This document shows, piece by piece, positions 9,758 to 17,747 of a stretch of DNA of 64,000 bases; position 1 is the first letter of the stretch; each line of letters opens with the position of its first letter. Origin of the DNA: Billgrantia endophytica (GTDB lineage: Bacteria > Pseudomonadota > Gammaproteobacteria > Pseudomonadales > Halomonadaceae); contig NZ_PNRF01000012.1 of NCBI RefSeq assembly GCF_002879615.1, positions 255,659 to 319,658 of the forward strand, written 5' to 3'. Both the position numbers and the translations under genes were made by a program. Under the pieces are notes generated by a model. That model had not been told where the DNA came from. It saw only the letters and a list, made by a program, of their open reading frames with translations, and did not search any database.

Positions 9758-9790
9758 GTTCGCGTCCTTTGCGATCGGGTGACGATATCA

Positions 9791-10855
9791 TTGCACATTC
9801 AACGCCCCTGGCCTGGCTGGGTCAACCGACCGAGGCGGGTCGCCTGTTGGGCCCTGCTGCTGGTCCTGCTGGTCGGTTGCGGCGGCGAGATGTCGATCCT
9901 CGACCCCTCCGGCCCGGCGGCCCATGCCCAGTTCCGGGTGTGGTGGGCCATGCTTGCCGTCAGCGTAGCTGTCTCTCTCGTACTGTTCTCTCTCTGGTTG
10001 TATACCTTTCGGCGCAGGCCACAGCCACGGCGCACCGCGTGGCAGGAGCAGCGCATCATGCTGCGCTGGGTGCTGGGCGGCGGGGTGTTGCTGCCCGTGG
10101 TCAGCATCGTGGCCCTGCTGCTGCTCGGTGCGCCCACGGGCAGAGGCATGCTGCCGCTGCCCTTGCCGGGTGGGGAGGAGGTCGAGTTGATCGAGGTGGT
10201 CGGCCATCAATGGTGGTGGGAGGTCCGCTACCCCGGAGACGAGGATCAGAACGACGTGGTCACGGCAAACCACTTGGTGATGCCGGCCGGAGAACCCGTC
10301 GATTTCCGCTTGATCAGTGCAGACGTCATCCACGCCTTCTGGATTCCCCGGCTCGGCGGCAAGCGGGACATGGTGCCCGGCCGCCACAGCACGATTCGCC
10401 TCGAGGCCGACGCCCCGGGTGTGTTCGGCGCCCAGTGCGCCGAATTCTGTGGTGCCCAGCACACCAATATGTTGCTGCAGGTGGAAGCGGTAGAGCGTGA
10501 CGAGTTCGACGCCTGGCTGGCCGAGCGTCGCACCCCGCCGGAACAGGTCGAGGACCATGACCAGGCGCGGGAGGCGTTCGGTGAGCATTGCGCCAGTTGT
10601 CACCGCGTTGAAGGCCTACCCGACGAGTTCGCTGTCGGCGGCCGGGAATACGACATGGAAGGCCCCGACCTCAGCGATATCGGCTCGCGCCCTACGCTGG
10701 GCGCCGGTGTGTTGCCCATGGAGGAGGGCGCCATCGCTTACTGGTTGCAGCACCACCAGACGCTCAAGCCCGGCAATCGCATGCCGCCCCATGACCACAT
10801 CGATATCGAGACGCTGGAGAACATCGGCGCCTGGCTGGAGACATTGGAACCATGA
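9791..10855 (+). CDS. ctaC: Cytochrome c oxidase subunit II with fused cytochrome c (caa3 type)
   Basis: The product is about 354 aa. A lipoprotein signal ends in LVGC with Cys30, then come two transmembrane helices. The CuA domain has the ligand set Cys216, Glu218, Cys220, His224 and Met227 after the aromatic GHQWWWEV segment. A C-terminal cytochrome c domain has CASCH (Cys267, Cys270, His271) and a likely axial Met331. It accepts electrons from soluble or fused cytochrome c and passes them to subunit I. The start is uncertain: TTG 9791 with GGGTGA upstream is chosen, GTG 9779 is the alternative. It overlaps ctaD by 4 bp. Confidence 0.93.
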   Translation: MHIQRPWPGWVNRPRRVACWALLLVLLVGCGGEMSILDPSGPAAHAQFRVWWAMLAVSVAVSLVLFSLWLYTFRRRPQPRRTAWQEQRIMLRWVLGGGVLLPVVSIVALLLLGAPTGRGMLPLPLPGGEEVELIEVVGHQWWWEVRYPGDEDQNDVVTANHLVMPAGEPVDFRLISADVIHAFWIPRLGGKRDMVPGRHSTIRLEADAPGVFGAQCAEFCGAQHTNMLLQVEAVERDEFDAWLAERRTPPEQVEDHDQAREAFGEHCASCHRVEGLPDEFAVGGREYDMEGPDLSDIGSRPTLGAGVLPMEEGAIAYWLQHHQTLKPGNRMPPHDHIDIETLENIGAWLETLEP

Positions 10856-13380
10856 GCGATACGGAAAACGCTTCGTTGTCCCCGGAAGCCAGAGAGCTCC
10901 ATGATGGCCTGGACAGGGTCTGGGGCAATCCGCGCGGGCTCAGGGCCCTGACCGTCGTCAACCATACCACCGTCGGCCTTCGCTTCATCATCACCGGAGC
11001 GGTGTTCTTCCTGATCGGTGGGCTGCTGGCGATGCTGATCCGCACCCAGCTCGCTTTTCCCGACCAGGAATTCATGTCCCACGAGACCTACAACCAGGTC
11101 TTCACCATGCACGGCACGGTGATGATGTTCCTGTTCGCCATTCCCATCCTCGAGGGGCTGGCGATCTACATGATCCCGAAGATGATCGGGGCCCGCGACC
11201 TGGTCTGTCCCCGTCTGACCGCCTTCGGTTACTGGTGCTACCTGTTCGGTGGCATCATCCTGACCTCCAGCCTGCTGCTGGAGATGGCCCCGGCAAGCGG
11301 CTGGTTCATGTACACCCCACTGAGCAGCGGCGAATACTCGCCGGGGCGCGGATCGGACTTCTGGCTGCTCGGTATTACCTTTGTCGAGATATCGGCGCTG
11401 TCCGCCGGGGTGGAGCTGGTGGTGTCGATCCTGCGCACGCGTACCCAGGGCATGGCGCTGCACAAGATGCCCCTGTTCGCCTGGTATATCCTGGCCATGG
11501 CGCTGATGATCGTGGTCGGTTTTCCGCCGCTGATCCTGGGCAGCATCCTGCTCGAGCTGGAGCGTGCCACCGGCATGCCGTTCTTCGACGTGTCCGGTGG
11601 CGGCGATCCGGTGCTCTGGGCGCACCTGTTCTGGCTGTTCGGCCATCCCGAGGTCTACATCATCTTCCTGCCGGGGGCTGGCATCGTCTCGACGCTGATC
11701 CCCGTTTTCGCCGGTCGTCCCATCGTCGGCTATGGCTGGGTGGTGGCGGCGGTCATCATCATGGGCTTCGTCAGCTTCGGGCTCTGGGTACACCACATGT
11801 TCACCCTCGGTATTCCACAGTTGGCGCTGGCCTTTTTCTCCGCGGCGAGCATGCTGGTGGCGATTCCCACTGCGATCCAGATATTCGTCTGGCTCTCCAC
11901 GCTATGGCTGGGGCGACCGGTGATGAAGTTGCCCATGTTGTGGATCGTGGGCTTCCTGGTGATCTTCGTCCTGGGTGGGCTGACCGGGGTCATGCTGGCC
12001 CTGGTGCCGTTCAACTGGCAGGTCCACGACACGCATTTCGTGGTTGCCCATATGCACTATGTGCTGGTCGGCGGCATGCTCTTTCCGCTGATGGCGGCGC
12101 TCTACTACTGGCTGCCGCAGGTGTCGGGTCGCATGCCTTCCGAACGCCTGGGGCGCTGGAGCTTCTGGCTTATCTTCCTTGGCTTCAACACCACCTTCCT
12201 GGTCATGCATTGGACGGGGCTGCTGGGCATGCGCCGTCGGGTCTTCACCTACGACGCCGATATGGGCTGGGGTCTCTACAACCTGATCTCGTCGGTCGGC
12301 GGCTTCATGATGGCAGCCGGGATCGCCCTGCTGCTTCTGGATATCGCGCTGCATTTTCGTTTCGGCAAGAAGGCTTCGCAGAATCCGTGGAACGCCGACG
12401 GACTGGAATGGGCCATGCCCAAGCCCCCCACGGCCTACAACTTCGTCAGCCTGCCGGCAATCGAGACACGCCATCCGCTGTGGGAGGACCCGGAGCTGCC
12501 GCGCACCATCGAGGAGGGGCGCCACGGCTTGGCGAATATCGACCATGGTCGGCGCGAGACCTGGGGCACCGACCCCTTGACCGGCAAGCTGCGCGAGACC
12601 ATCCATCTATCCGGCAACTCCTGGCTGCCGCTGTTGGCGGCTCTGGCCCTGGCCGTCGTCTGCATCAGCCTGCTGGTGCGGATCTATCCGCTGGCGGCTG
12701 TGGCGACGGTCGTTTCCATCGTGATACTGCTGCATTGGTCGTGGGTGAATGGAGCCCATCCCAAGATGGCGCCGGATGCCACGGTAGCGCCCGGTGAGCC
12801 GCCGCTGCATTCGCGGACCATGAATGGGCCCGGGGTGTGGACCATGTCGGTCTCCCACCTGGCCAATGGTTCGCTGTTCCTCTCGCTGCTGTTCGGCTGG
12901 TTCTACCTGTGGACGGTGGCGCCCGAGTGGCAGATGCCGGCTACCTCGCCGCTTTCGATGCCGATGTTGGTGGCCGCGGGCGGTGCCCTGACGCTGGGTA
13001 CCCTATGGCTGGTGAAACTGGTGCGCAGGCTGCGCCAGCACGACGATACCGGGCTGAGCGGTGGCCTCTATTTCGCAGCGGCACTCGGAGCGCTGCAATC
13101 GGTGCTGCTCGGGGTGGTCATCTGGCAGGCGGACCTGGCCCCCACCGAGACCGCGCACGACGCCACCCTGCTGGTCGCTCTGCTCTACGTGCTGATTCAT
13201 GCCCTCCTCGGGGGGCTTCTTTGCCTGCTGCAGGGGCTGCGCGTGGGTTATGGCTATGTCAGCGCCGAGGTGCCCTACGAACCCGTGGTGGTGCTGCGTC
13301 TGTGGAACTACAACGTGGTGGTCTACTGGATCCTGTTCGTTGCCATCTGGGGCATACCGACGCTGCTGGGGGGGGGATGA
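10852..13380 (+). CDS. ctaD: Cytochrome c oxidase, fused subunits I and III (caa3 type)
   Basis: The 842-aa product joins a subunit I core to subunit III-type helices (roughly from residue 650). Heme and copper ligands are visible: His87 (low-spin heme), His265 with the HPEVY motif of A-type oxidases, His314-His315, and His400/His402 in AHMH. The HPEVY motif carries the D-channel Glu and the Tyr cross-linked to His. It reduces oxygen to water while pumping protons in the inner membrane. The ATGA overlap with ctaC indicates translational coupling. Confidence 0.95.
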   Translation: MSDTENASLSPEARELHDGLDRVWGNPRGLRALTVVNHTTVGLRFIITGAVFFLIGGLLAMLIRTQLAFPDQEFMSHETYNQVFTMHGTVMMFLFAIPILEGLAIYMIPKMIGARDLVCPRLTAFGYWCYLFGGIILTSSLLLEMAPASGWFMYTPLSSGEYSPGRGSDFWLLGITFVEISALSAGVELVVSILRTRTQGMALHKMPLFAWYILAMALMIVVGFPPLILGSILLELERATGMPFFDVSGGGDPVLWAHLFWLFGHPEVYIIFLPGAGIVSTLIPVFAGRPIVGYGWVVAAVIIMGFVSFGLWVHHMFTLGIPQLALAFFSAASMLVAIPTAIQIFVWLSTLWLGRPVMKLPMLWIVGFLVIFVLGGLTGVMLALVPFNWQVHDTHFVVAHMHYVLVGGMLFPLMAALYYWLPQVSGRMPSERLGRWSFWLIFLGFNTTFLVMHWTGLLGMRRRVFTYDADMGWGLYNLISSVGGFMMAAGIALLLLDIALHFRFGKKASQNPWNADGLEWAMPKPPTAYNFVSLPAIETRHPLWEDPELPRTIEEGRHGLANIDHGRRETWGTDPLTGKLRETIHLSGNSWLPLLAALALAVVCISLLVRIYPLAAVATVVSIVILLHWSWVNGAHPKMAPDATVAPGEPPLHSRTMNGPGVWTMSVSHLANGSLFLSLLFGWFYLWTVAPEWQMPATSPLSMPMLVAAGGALTLGTLWLVKLVRRLRQHDDTGLSGGLYFAAALGALQSVLLGVVIWQADLAPTETAHDATLLVALLYVLIHALLGGLLCLLQGLRVGYGYVSAEVPYEPVVVLRLWNYNVVVYWILFVAIWGIPTLLGGG

Positions 13381-13730
13381 TGAAGCATCTGCTGAAACTG
13401 ACGCACCCGATTCACCTGGTTGGTGGTGTGACCCTGTGGGGTATCTGGTTCGTGGCGATCTATGGTGGCCTCTCGGTGGCCTGCTCGGTGGCCCCGCCAG
13501 CCGCCGAACAGGATACCCTGACCGGCATCAACGTCGTTATCGGTATCTTGACCCTGGTGGTTGCCGGGCTGCTATTGTGGTTGGCTTGGGCCAGCGTGGG
13601 GGCAGCACGCAAGACGTCCCTTCGGCGCGAATGCTACTTCGCATTCACCTCGGCGGGGGTCTACCTGTTCTCGGCGATGGGAACCCTGTTCGTCGGCATC
13701 CCGGTGATCTTCCTGCCACCCTGCCTCTAA
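13377..13730 (+). CDS. Small membrane protein of the caa3 oxidase operon
   Basis: The 117-aa product (116 if the second ATG of ATGATG is used) starts inside the ctaD stop codon and has three predicted transmembrane segments. It is probably a small accessory subunit or assembly factor of the oxidase, judged only from its overlap with ctaD. I recognise no named family. No ctaG/cox11, ctaB or ctaA assembly gene is found here. Confidence 0.75.
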   Translation: MMKHLLKLTHPIHLVGGVTLWGIWFVAIYGGLSVACSVAPPAAEQDTLTGINVVIGILTLVVAGLLLWLAWASVGAARKTSLRRECYFAFTSAGVYLFSAMGTLFVGIPVIFLPPCL

Positions 13731-13847
13731 GGGGAGGTCCGCCAGAAGGGATAGGGCAAGCCGATTCTGCCCGCGCCGGCAGCCTGCTATACTCGCGCCA
13801 TCGACGTATCGCCCTGTCGGGCCGGCCATCATCAAGGAGAAGAAATC

Positions 13848-14123
13848 ATGCAGAATGCCGTGATCCTGATCAATACCGACAAGGGGCAGGTCAAGACGGT
13901 GGCCGAGCGTCTCGCCGATGTCGAGGGAATCAGTGAAGTCTACTCTACCTGTGGTCGCTATGACCTGGTGGCCATCGCCCGTACCCGTGACTTCGAGAGC
14001 CTGGCGGAACTGGTTACCGAGCGGCTCAACGCGGTCGAGGGGATCCGGGACACCGAGACCCTCAATGCCATGCAAGTGCACTCACGTCACGATCTCGAGA
14101 CCATGTTTTCGCTGGGCTGGTAA
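13848..14123 (+). CDS. Stand-alone Lrp/AsnC ligand-binding (RAM) domain protein
   Basis: The 91-aa product is only the C-terminal ligand-binding domain of Lrp/AsnC regulators: a beta-strand VILINTDKGQ, GRYDLVAIART and a final TLNAMQVHSRHD strand. No DNA-binding helix-turn-helix is present. Such proteins form dimers or decamers and may sense amino acids or modulate full-length Lrp. AAGGAGAAG precedes the ATG. A TATACT box at 13788-13793 could be its -10. It ends in its own terminator. Confidence 0.85.
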   Translation: MQNAVILINTDKGQVKTVAERLADVEGISEVYSTCGRYDLVAIARTRDFESLAELVTERLNAVEGIRDTETLNAMQVHSRHDLETMFSLGW

Positions 14124-14143
14124 CCCGGCTTTTCTTTTCTTTC
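14111..14143 (+). terminator. Terminator overlapping the RAM-domain gene stop
   Basis: A 6-bp stem GCTGGG/CCCGGC (one T-G pair) encloses the TAA stop codon and is followed by a T-rich run with only two C interruptions. Confidence 0.65.
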
Positions 14144-14201
14144 CACCTGTCCGCACAGCGCAGACCAGCGCCGGGCGACGGTGCCGTCACGGTTTCTCTG
14201 C

Positions 14202-15089
14202 ATGGCCACAACACGCTCAAGGGCGATACGCCGACGCTCCCCGCTCTCGCACTGGCGCCGGCGGTCGAAACATTTCGGCATTACCCTGGTTTTCGTTCTC
14301 GTCGGCAGCGGCCTCTGGTACACCCAGGAACAGGAGTATCGCGACCAGCTTAGCTGGATGGGCGTGCCTACCTGGGAGAGTCTGACGCCCTTGACCGTCC
14401 ATCGCGTACTGCGCAACGACGGCTTCCTGGTGGGCTGGTCGGATGTGCGGGTCAATCCGCTATGGGTCAGCTACCTGCTGCATGAGGTAGAGGATCCCAG
14501 TGCCGGCCCCAGGCCCGATTTTCGCCGCGACTGGCGCACCCTCTGGCCGATTGCGGTCGACAGTTACTTCGGCAGTGGCTATGACCGGGGGCACCTCGCG
14601 CCCAACTATGCCATTGCGGTGGTACATGGACGCGATGCCCAGCACCAGTCCTTCCTGATGAGCAACATTTCGCCCCAGCGGCCAGACCTCAACCGCCGCC
14701 TGTGGCAGCGTCTCGAGGAGGTGGTGATCGATCATTTCGTGCCACGCTTCGGTGTCGTGCAGGTCATTACGGGGCCCGTATTCCCCGAGCGCTTCATGGA
14801 CAATGTCTTCAACCGCGTCGGTCTGGTCGAGATACCGGAAGCCTTCTACAAGATCATCGTCGTGCCAACGGAGGAGCCCATGGCTCTGGCCTTCATCATG
14901 CCTCAGGAGGTGAGAGGCGATGAGCCACTGGATGACTACCTGGTGAGCATCGACGAAGTGGAGGCTCGCACGGGGCTGAATTTCTTCCCGAGGCTTCCCG
15001 ACGAGGCGGCCTCGATTCTGGAAGGGGAGGTGGTGGCCGAGGGGTGGGCGCTGGATGAGGTGACTCGATTGCCGGGGCGCTTCCAGTAA
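14202..15089 (+). CDS. Membrane-anchored DNA/RNA non-specific endonuclease (NUC1 family)
   Basis: The 295-aa product has the catalytic DRGHLAP motif at residues 128-134 (His131 as general base) and the metal-binding SNISPQ segment followed by N and W, as in Serratia nuclease and mitochondrial EndoG. A basic N terminus is followed by one hydrophobic segment (ITLVFVLVGSGLW), so it is probably tethered to the inner membrane with the nuclease in the periplasm, or exported. No clear ribosome site decides between ATG 14202 and GTG 14181. No inhibitor gene is seen next to it. Confidence 0.85.
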   Translation: MATTRSRAIRRRSPLSHWRRRSKHFGITLVFVLVGSGLWYTQEQEYRDQLSWMGVPTWESLTPLTVHRVLRNDGFLVGWSDVRVNPLWVSYLLHEVEDPSAGPRPDFRRDWRTLWPIAVDSYFGSGYDRGHLAPNYAIAVVHGRDAQHQSFLMSNISPQRPDLNRRLWQRLEEVVIDHFVPRFGVVQVITGPVFPERFMDNVFNRVGLVEIPEAFYKIIVVPTEEPMALAFIMPQEVRGDEPLDDYLVSIDEVEARTGLNFFPRLPDEAASILEGEVVAEGWALDEVTRLPGRFQ

Positions 15090-15090
15090 A

Positions 15091-15125
15091 CAGGAAAAAC
15101 CGCGATCAGTTCGCGGTCTTTCCTG
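15091..15125. terminator. Bidirectional terminator between the nuclease and mipA-like genes
   Basis: ACCGCGA/TCGCGGT around a TCAGT loop is extended by A-rich/T-rich flanks that also pair after one mismatch. It lies just after the nuclease stop and downstream of the convergent mipA-like gene, so it can serve both. Confidence 0.85.
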
Positions 15126-15169
15126 CCGATTCTTGCCTTCTCCAACCTTCGCTCGTTGATGGCCAAAGC

Positions 15170-15997
15170 TTAGAACAGGTAAAAGTAGCCGATACCCACC
15201 CCGTACTGGATATCCTCATCGACCAGCGGGCTGTCCGTGATCGTGCTGCCCATGCGCGTAGCCCCCATGTCGAGGAACACGGCGTGCTTGGGCGCCGGCT
15301 GCCAGTCGATGCGCAGGCCGACCCCAGTGTTGACCGTGGAATCTCCCTCGTAGGCGGTGCGCCAGGTCCGTGCCTCGCCCGGTGTCACCCCGTAGTAGTA
15401 ATCCACGTACTTGCTGTCCACCCATTCGGCTGTCAGCCGCGGCGTGAAGCCGAAGGCACCCGCTGCAAAGCGACGGTCGATCTGTAATTTGGTGCGTGTT
15501 CCCTTGCTGTTATCCATCGCGTCGGCAAGGACTTCGGCCGACAGGTTGGCGACATCGGTGCGCCAAGTGGCCACGCCTCCCACCCAGACACTGCTGTCGC
15601 GGTCGCTCATGCCCTCGAGATACGACGAGTCGTCCGATTCGTAGCCCTCGCCGATGTATCGCCCACGCAGCCGGAACGAGACCGGCCCCAGTGATGGGAG
15701 CTTCACATCCACGCCGGGCCCGAACACGTGGACCCACTGGTTCTCATAGGTGATCAATGGCAGCCCGCGCACGCTGTCGTCGAAATCGCGATAGACCTGA
15801 TAGTTGATGCCACCGGCCAGGCCGATGGCCCACTGTGAGTCGCTGCTTTCGGCACTGGCCGTGCCCTGGTCCGGCGCGGCATCGGCGGTTTGCGCCGACG
15901 CAGGGGACATCGAGAAGGTGCTGGTGGCAAGGATCGCCAGAGCAGTGGGCACCGTTCGAGTGCGCTTGCGCAGGAGCGGAGAGGTGTGTGGTGTCAT
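15170..15997 (-). CDS. MipA/OmpV family outer-membrane protein
   Basis: The product of about 275 aa has a basic N terminus and a signal peptide ending PASAQ, then alternating amphipathic strands and a terminal aromatic residue (GIGYFYLF), as in outer-membrane barrels of the MipA/OmpV group. MipA scaffolds murein enzymes in E. coli; OmpV-like homologues are often stress-induced. The start is uncertain: ATG 15997 gives a normal signal, with ATG 16006 or 16009 possible. It lies downstream of a tetR gene on the same strand, with a strong inverted repeat between them, so repression by that regulator is likely. Confidence 0.82.
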   Translation of the reverse strand: MTPHTSPLLRKRTRTVPTALAILATSTFSMSPASAQTADAAPDQGTASAESSDSQWAIGLAGGINYQVYRDFDDSVRGLPLITYENQWVHVFGPGVDVKLPSLGPVSFRLRGRYIGEGYESDDSSYLEGMSDRDSSVWVGGVATWRTDVANLSAEVLADAMDNSKGTRTKLQIDRRFAAGAFGFTPRLTAEWVDSKYVDYYYGVTPGEARTWRTAYEGDSTVNTGVGLRIDWQPAPKHAVFLDMGATRMGSTITDSPLVDEDIQYGVGIGYFYLF

Positions 15998-16100
15998 GGG
16001 TCCCATCATCCGAGGAAGAACACAGGAAATGCCGCCTCCCGACCGGACATGACAGCGTCTAAGCCTCATCGAACCTGCATTGATGAACCAGAAGGGCCTT

Positions 16101-16147
16101 AATGAACGATCGATCATTAGTGATCGTATCGTACTAATGAACGATCG
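16101..16147 (-). promoter_or_regulatory. Inverted-repeat operator between tetR and the mipA-like gene
   Basis: CGATCGATCATTAGT (16107-16121) and ACTAATGAACGATCG (16133-16147) form an inverted repeat with 15-bp arms, 14 of 15 matching, and an 11-bp spacer. Each arm also contains a TGAACGATCG-like TetR half-site pattern; the 12-base direct repeat AATGAACGATCG occurs at 16101-16112 and 16136-16147. It probably binds the product of the adjacent tetR gene and controls the mipA-like gene. Confidence 0.7.
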
Positions 16148-16196
16148 GCCAGTAGATCCACGCCATCTTGCCGGGACTCCCCAGTCGGCTCGCGGC

Positions 16197-16841
16197 CTAG
16201 GAGGGCCGCAAAAGCATGGACAGCAGCTTGCGATGCGCGTCCTTCACGGCCTGCACTTCTCCCGCTGCCTTCTCCTTGTCCAGGACCATCTGCGCAACGG
16301 CCGAATAGACGACAGGTGCCATCATCAAGCCGAAATGCTCGGTCAATGGACTGGCCTTTATCTTTCCTTCCGCGACAAGCCGGTCGACGAGCGCCTGGCG
16401 ATCGATGCGTGCCTGCATGTTCGCGGCGCTCCACTTGGCGAGCAAGTGAGGCACCCGGTGGCCTTCGGTGATGAGAAGCCGGGTAATCGCGATGGTATCA
16501 TCGGTCAGGCCACCGTAAGCGGAGCCGATGAGGCGATCGACGAATTCCTCGGCGGTCTGCACGTCTTGCATTCGACTCCAGTTGCCTTGGGAGCGGCGCA
16601 TCAGGTCCTCGAGGAGCGTCTCGAACATATCGTCCTTATTGGCGAAGTGAACGTAGACGTTCGCCTTGGAGATGCCCGCCCTTCGGGCGATCCTGGAGAT
16701 GCTGGCGGCGGTGAAGCCCAAGGCATTGAATTCGACCAGTGCGGCCTCGAGGATCTGCTGGCGGCGCACTTCTGGAGCCAGTCGTGTCCTCTTCTTCGTG
16801 GGCTCGGGTCTGGGGGAGGGGAGGGAGTCTTTCTGCTTCAT
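16197..16841 (-). CDS. TetR/AcrR family transcriptional regulator
   Basis: The 214-aa product has an N-terminal TetR helix-turn-helix (QQILEAALVEFNALGFTAAS, then ISRIARRAGISKANVYVHF) at about residues 26-66, and a variable C-terminal ligand domain. The start used is ATG 16841; a TTG at 16853 is possible and neither has a clear ribosome site. It lies upstream of, and on the same strand as, the mipA-like outer-membrane gene. The ligand is unknown. Confidence 0.92.
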   Translation of the reverse strand: MKQKDSLPSPRPEPTKKRTRLAPEVRRQQILEAALVEFNALGFTAASISRIARRAGISKANVYVHFANKDDMFETLLEDLMRRSQGNWSRMQDVQTAEEFVDRLIGSAYGGLTDDTIAITRLLITEGHRVPHLLAKWSAANMQARIDRQALVDRLVAEGKIKASPLTEHFGLMMAPVVYSAVAQMVLDKEKAAGEVQAVKDAHRKLLSMLLRPS

Positions 16842-17037
16842 CTGGCACGCCAAGTGATCGTCGTGCCGCCTCGTCCGCGTGACCGCTAACGACGGCTACT
16901 GACTGGATTGAAGAGCCTTGAAAGGACATCTTCCTCTTCGCTTCGGCATCGTTCAAGTCCGTGGACCTGGATAGCGGGCGTTACGGCGCCCGGCCCGCTA
17001 GCGTGGCTTGCAGCGGCATGCGGTGGCCGACACTGAA

Positions 17038-17071
17038 AATGAAAAAGCCCGCTTTCGCGGGCTTTTTCATT
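17038..17071. terminator. Terminator of the tRNA-Leu array
   Basis: A perfect 15-bp stem (AATGAAAAAGCCCGC / GCGGGCTTTTTCATT) closes a TTTC loop, with five T's in the stem on either strand. It lies 38 bp downstream of the last minus-strand tRNA-Leu. The 16842-17037 stretch before it holds no convincing gene. Confidence 0.9.
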
Positions 17072-17108
17072 AGCTAGAGACCTTTGTGGCAGTCTCTAGC
17101 ACCAAATT

Positions 17109-17195
17109 TGGTGCCCAGGAGAGGACTTGAACCTCCACATCCTTACGGATACTAGCACCTGAAGCTAGCGCGTCTACCAATTCCGCCACCTGGGC
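17109..17195 (-). tRNA. tRNA-Leu (anticodon CAG), copy 3
   Basis: An 87-nt class II tRNA read on the minus strand. The acceptor is GCCCAGG/CCTGGGC, anticodon stem CTAGC/GCTAG around TTCAGGT gives CAG, a long variable arm uses ATCC/GGAT, and CCA is encoded. It is the promoter-distal copy of three. Confidence 0.96.
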
Positions 17196-17263
17196 GCATC
17201 ATGCCTATCGTTTCTGTCTGCTCATCTGCCGTCGTGGTCGCCAGGCACTGCCGGTTACGGCAA

Positions 17264-17350
17264 TGGTGCCCAGGAGAGGACTTGAACCTCCACATCCTTA
17301 CGGATACTAGCACCTGAAGCTAGCGCGTCTACCAATTCCGCCACCTGGGC
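17264..17350 (-). tRNA. tRNA-Leu (anticodon CAG), copy 2
   Basis: The 87-nt sequence is identical to the copy at 17109-17195 and is separated from it by 68 bp of unrelated spacer. Confidence 0.96.
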
Positions 17351-17426
17351 GAACACGAACGATCTCGAGCTGACAAAGAGCGCGGGAGAGACCTCCCTGA
17401 TACCGACCGGCAACGGCGGGTATCGA

Positions 17427-17513
17427 TGGTGCCCAGAAGAGGACTTGAACCTCCACGTCCTTACGGACACTAGCACCTGAAGCTAGCGCGTCTACCAATT
17501 CCGCCATCTGGGC
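17427..17513 (-). tRNA. tRNA-Leu (anticodon CAG), copy 1 (variant)
   Basis: This 87-nt promoter-proximal copy differs from the other two by paired changes. The last acceptor pair is A-T instead of G-C and the variable arm has GTCC/GGAC instead of ATCC/GGAT, so both helices are kept. Confidence 0.96.
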
Positions 17514-17524
17514 AGGCGACGCGT

Positions 17525-17552
17525 ATCTTACCCAATTTCCGGCTCAATGCAA
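17525..17552 (-). promoter_or_regulatory. Sigma-70 promoter of the tRNA-Leu array
   Basis: On the minus strand TTGCAT (17552-17547) and TAAGAT (17530-17525) are 16 bp apart, with a GC-rich discriminator right before the first tRNA, as is usual for stringently controlled stable RNA promoters. Confidence 0.7.
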
Positions 17553-17614
17553 GGCCGTGAAGGCGCCAGATGCGATAATTCTATGGATGCTGGGCGCCAT
17601 GTCACCGACCATGG

Positions 17615-17643
17615 TTGGGTAGTTCCCCGGCCAGCGCTATACT
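17615..17643 (+). promoter_or_regulatory. Probable promoter of rnr
   Basis: TTGGGT and TATACT are spaced by 17 bp, about 100 bp upstream of the rnr start codon, on the plus strand and divergent from the tRNA-Leu promoter. Confidence 0.5.
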
Positions 17644-17747
17644 GCGCGCATGACAATACACTCCAATAGCAGGATTCTACGCCCGCGGCGCACTGCCAGC
17701 GCCCTACCGAGAACGCTGTCCCCGATGTTGCCAAGGATGCCCTACGC

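Noticed and set aside
12837..13730. A 297-codon frame starting inside ctaD
   Set aside because: Only its last 117 codons, after the ctaD stop, look like a real membrane protein; the first part is an out-of-frame shadow.
16973..16999. GC-rich hairpin AGCGGGC/GCCCGCT downstream of a 16-bp stretch in the tetR-tRNA gap
   Set aside because: Interrupted stem, no T-tract and no gene that needs it; the perfect hairpin at 17038 explains termination.
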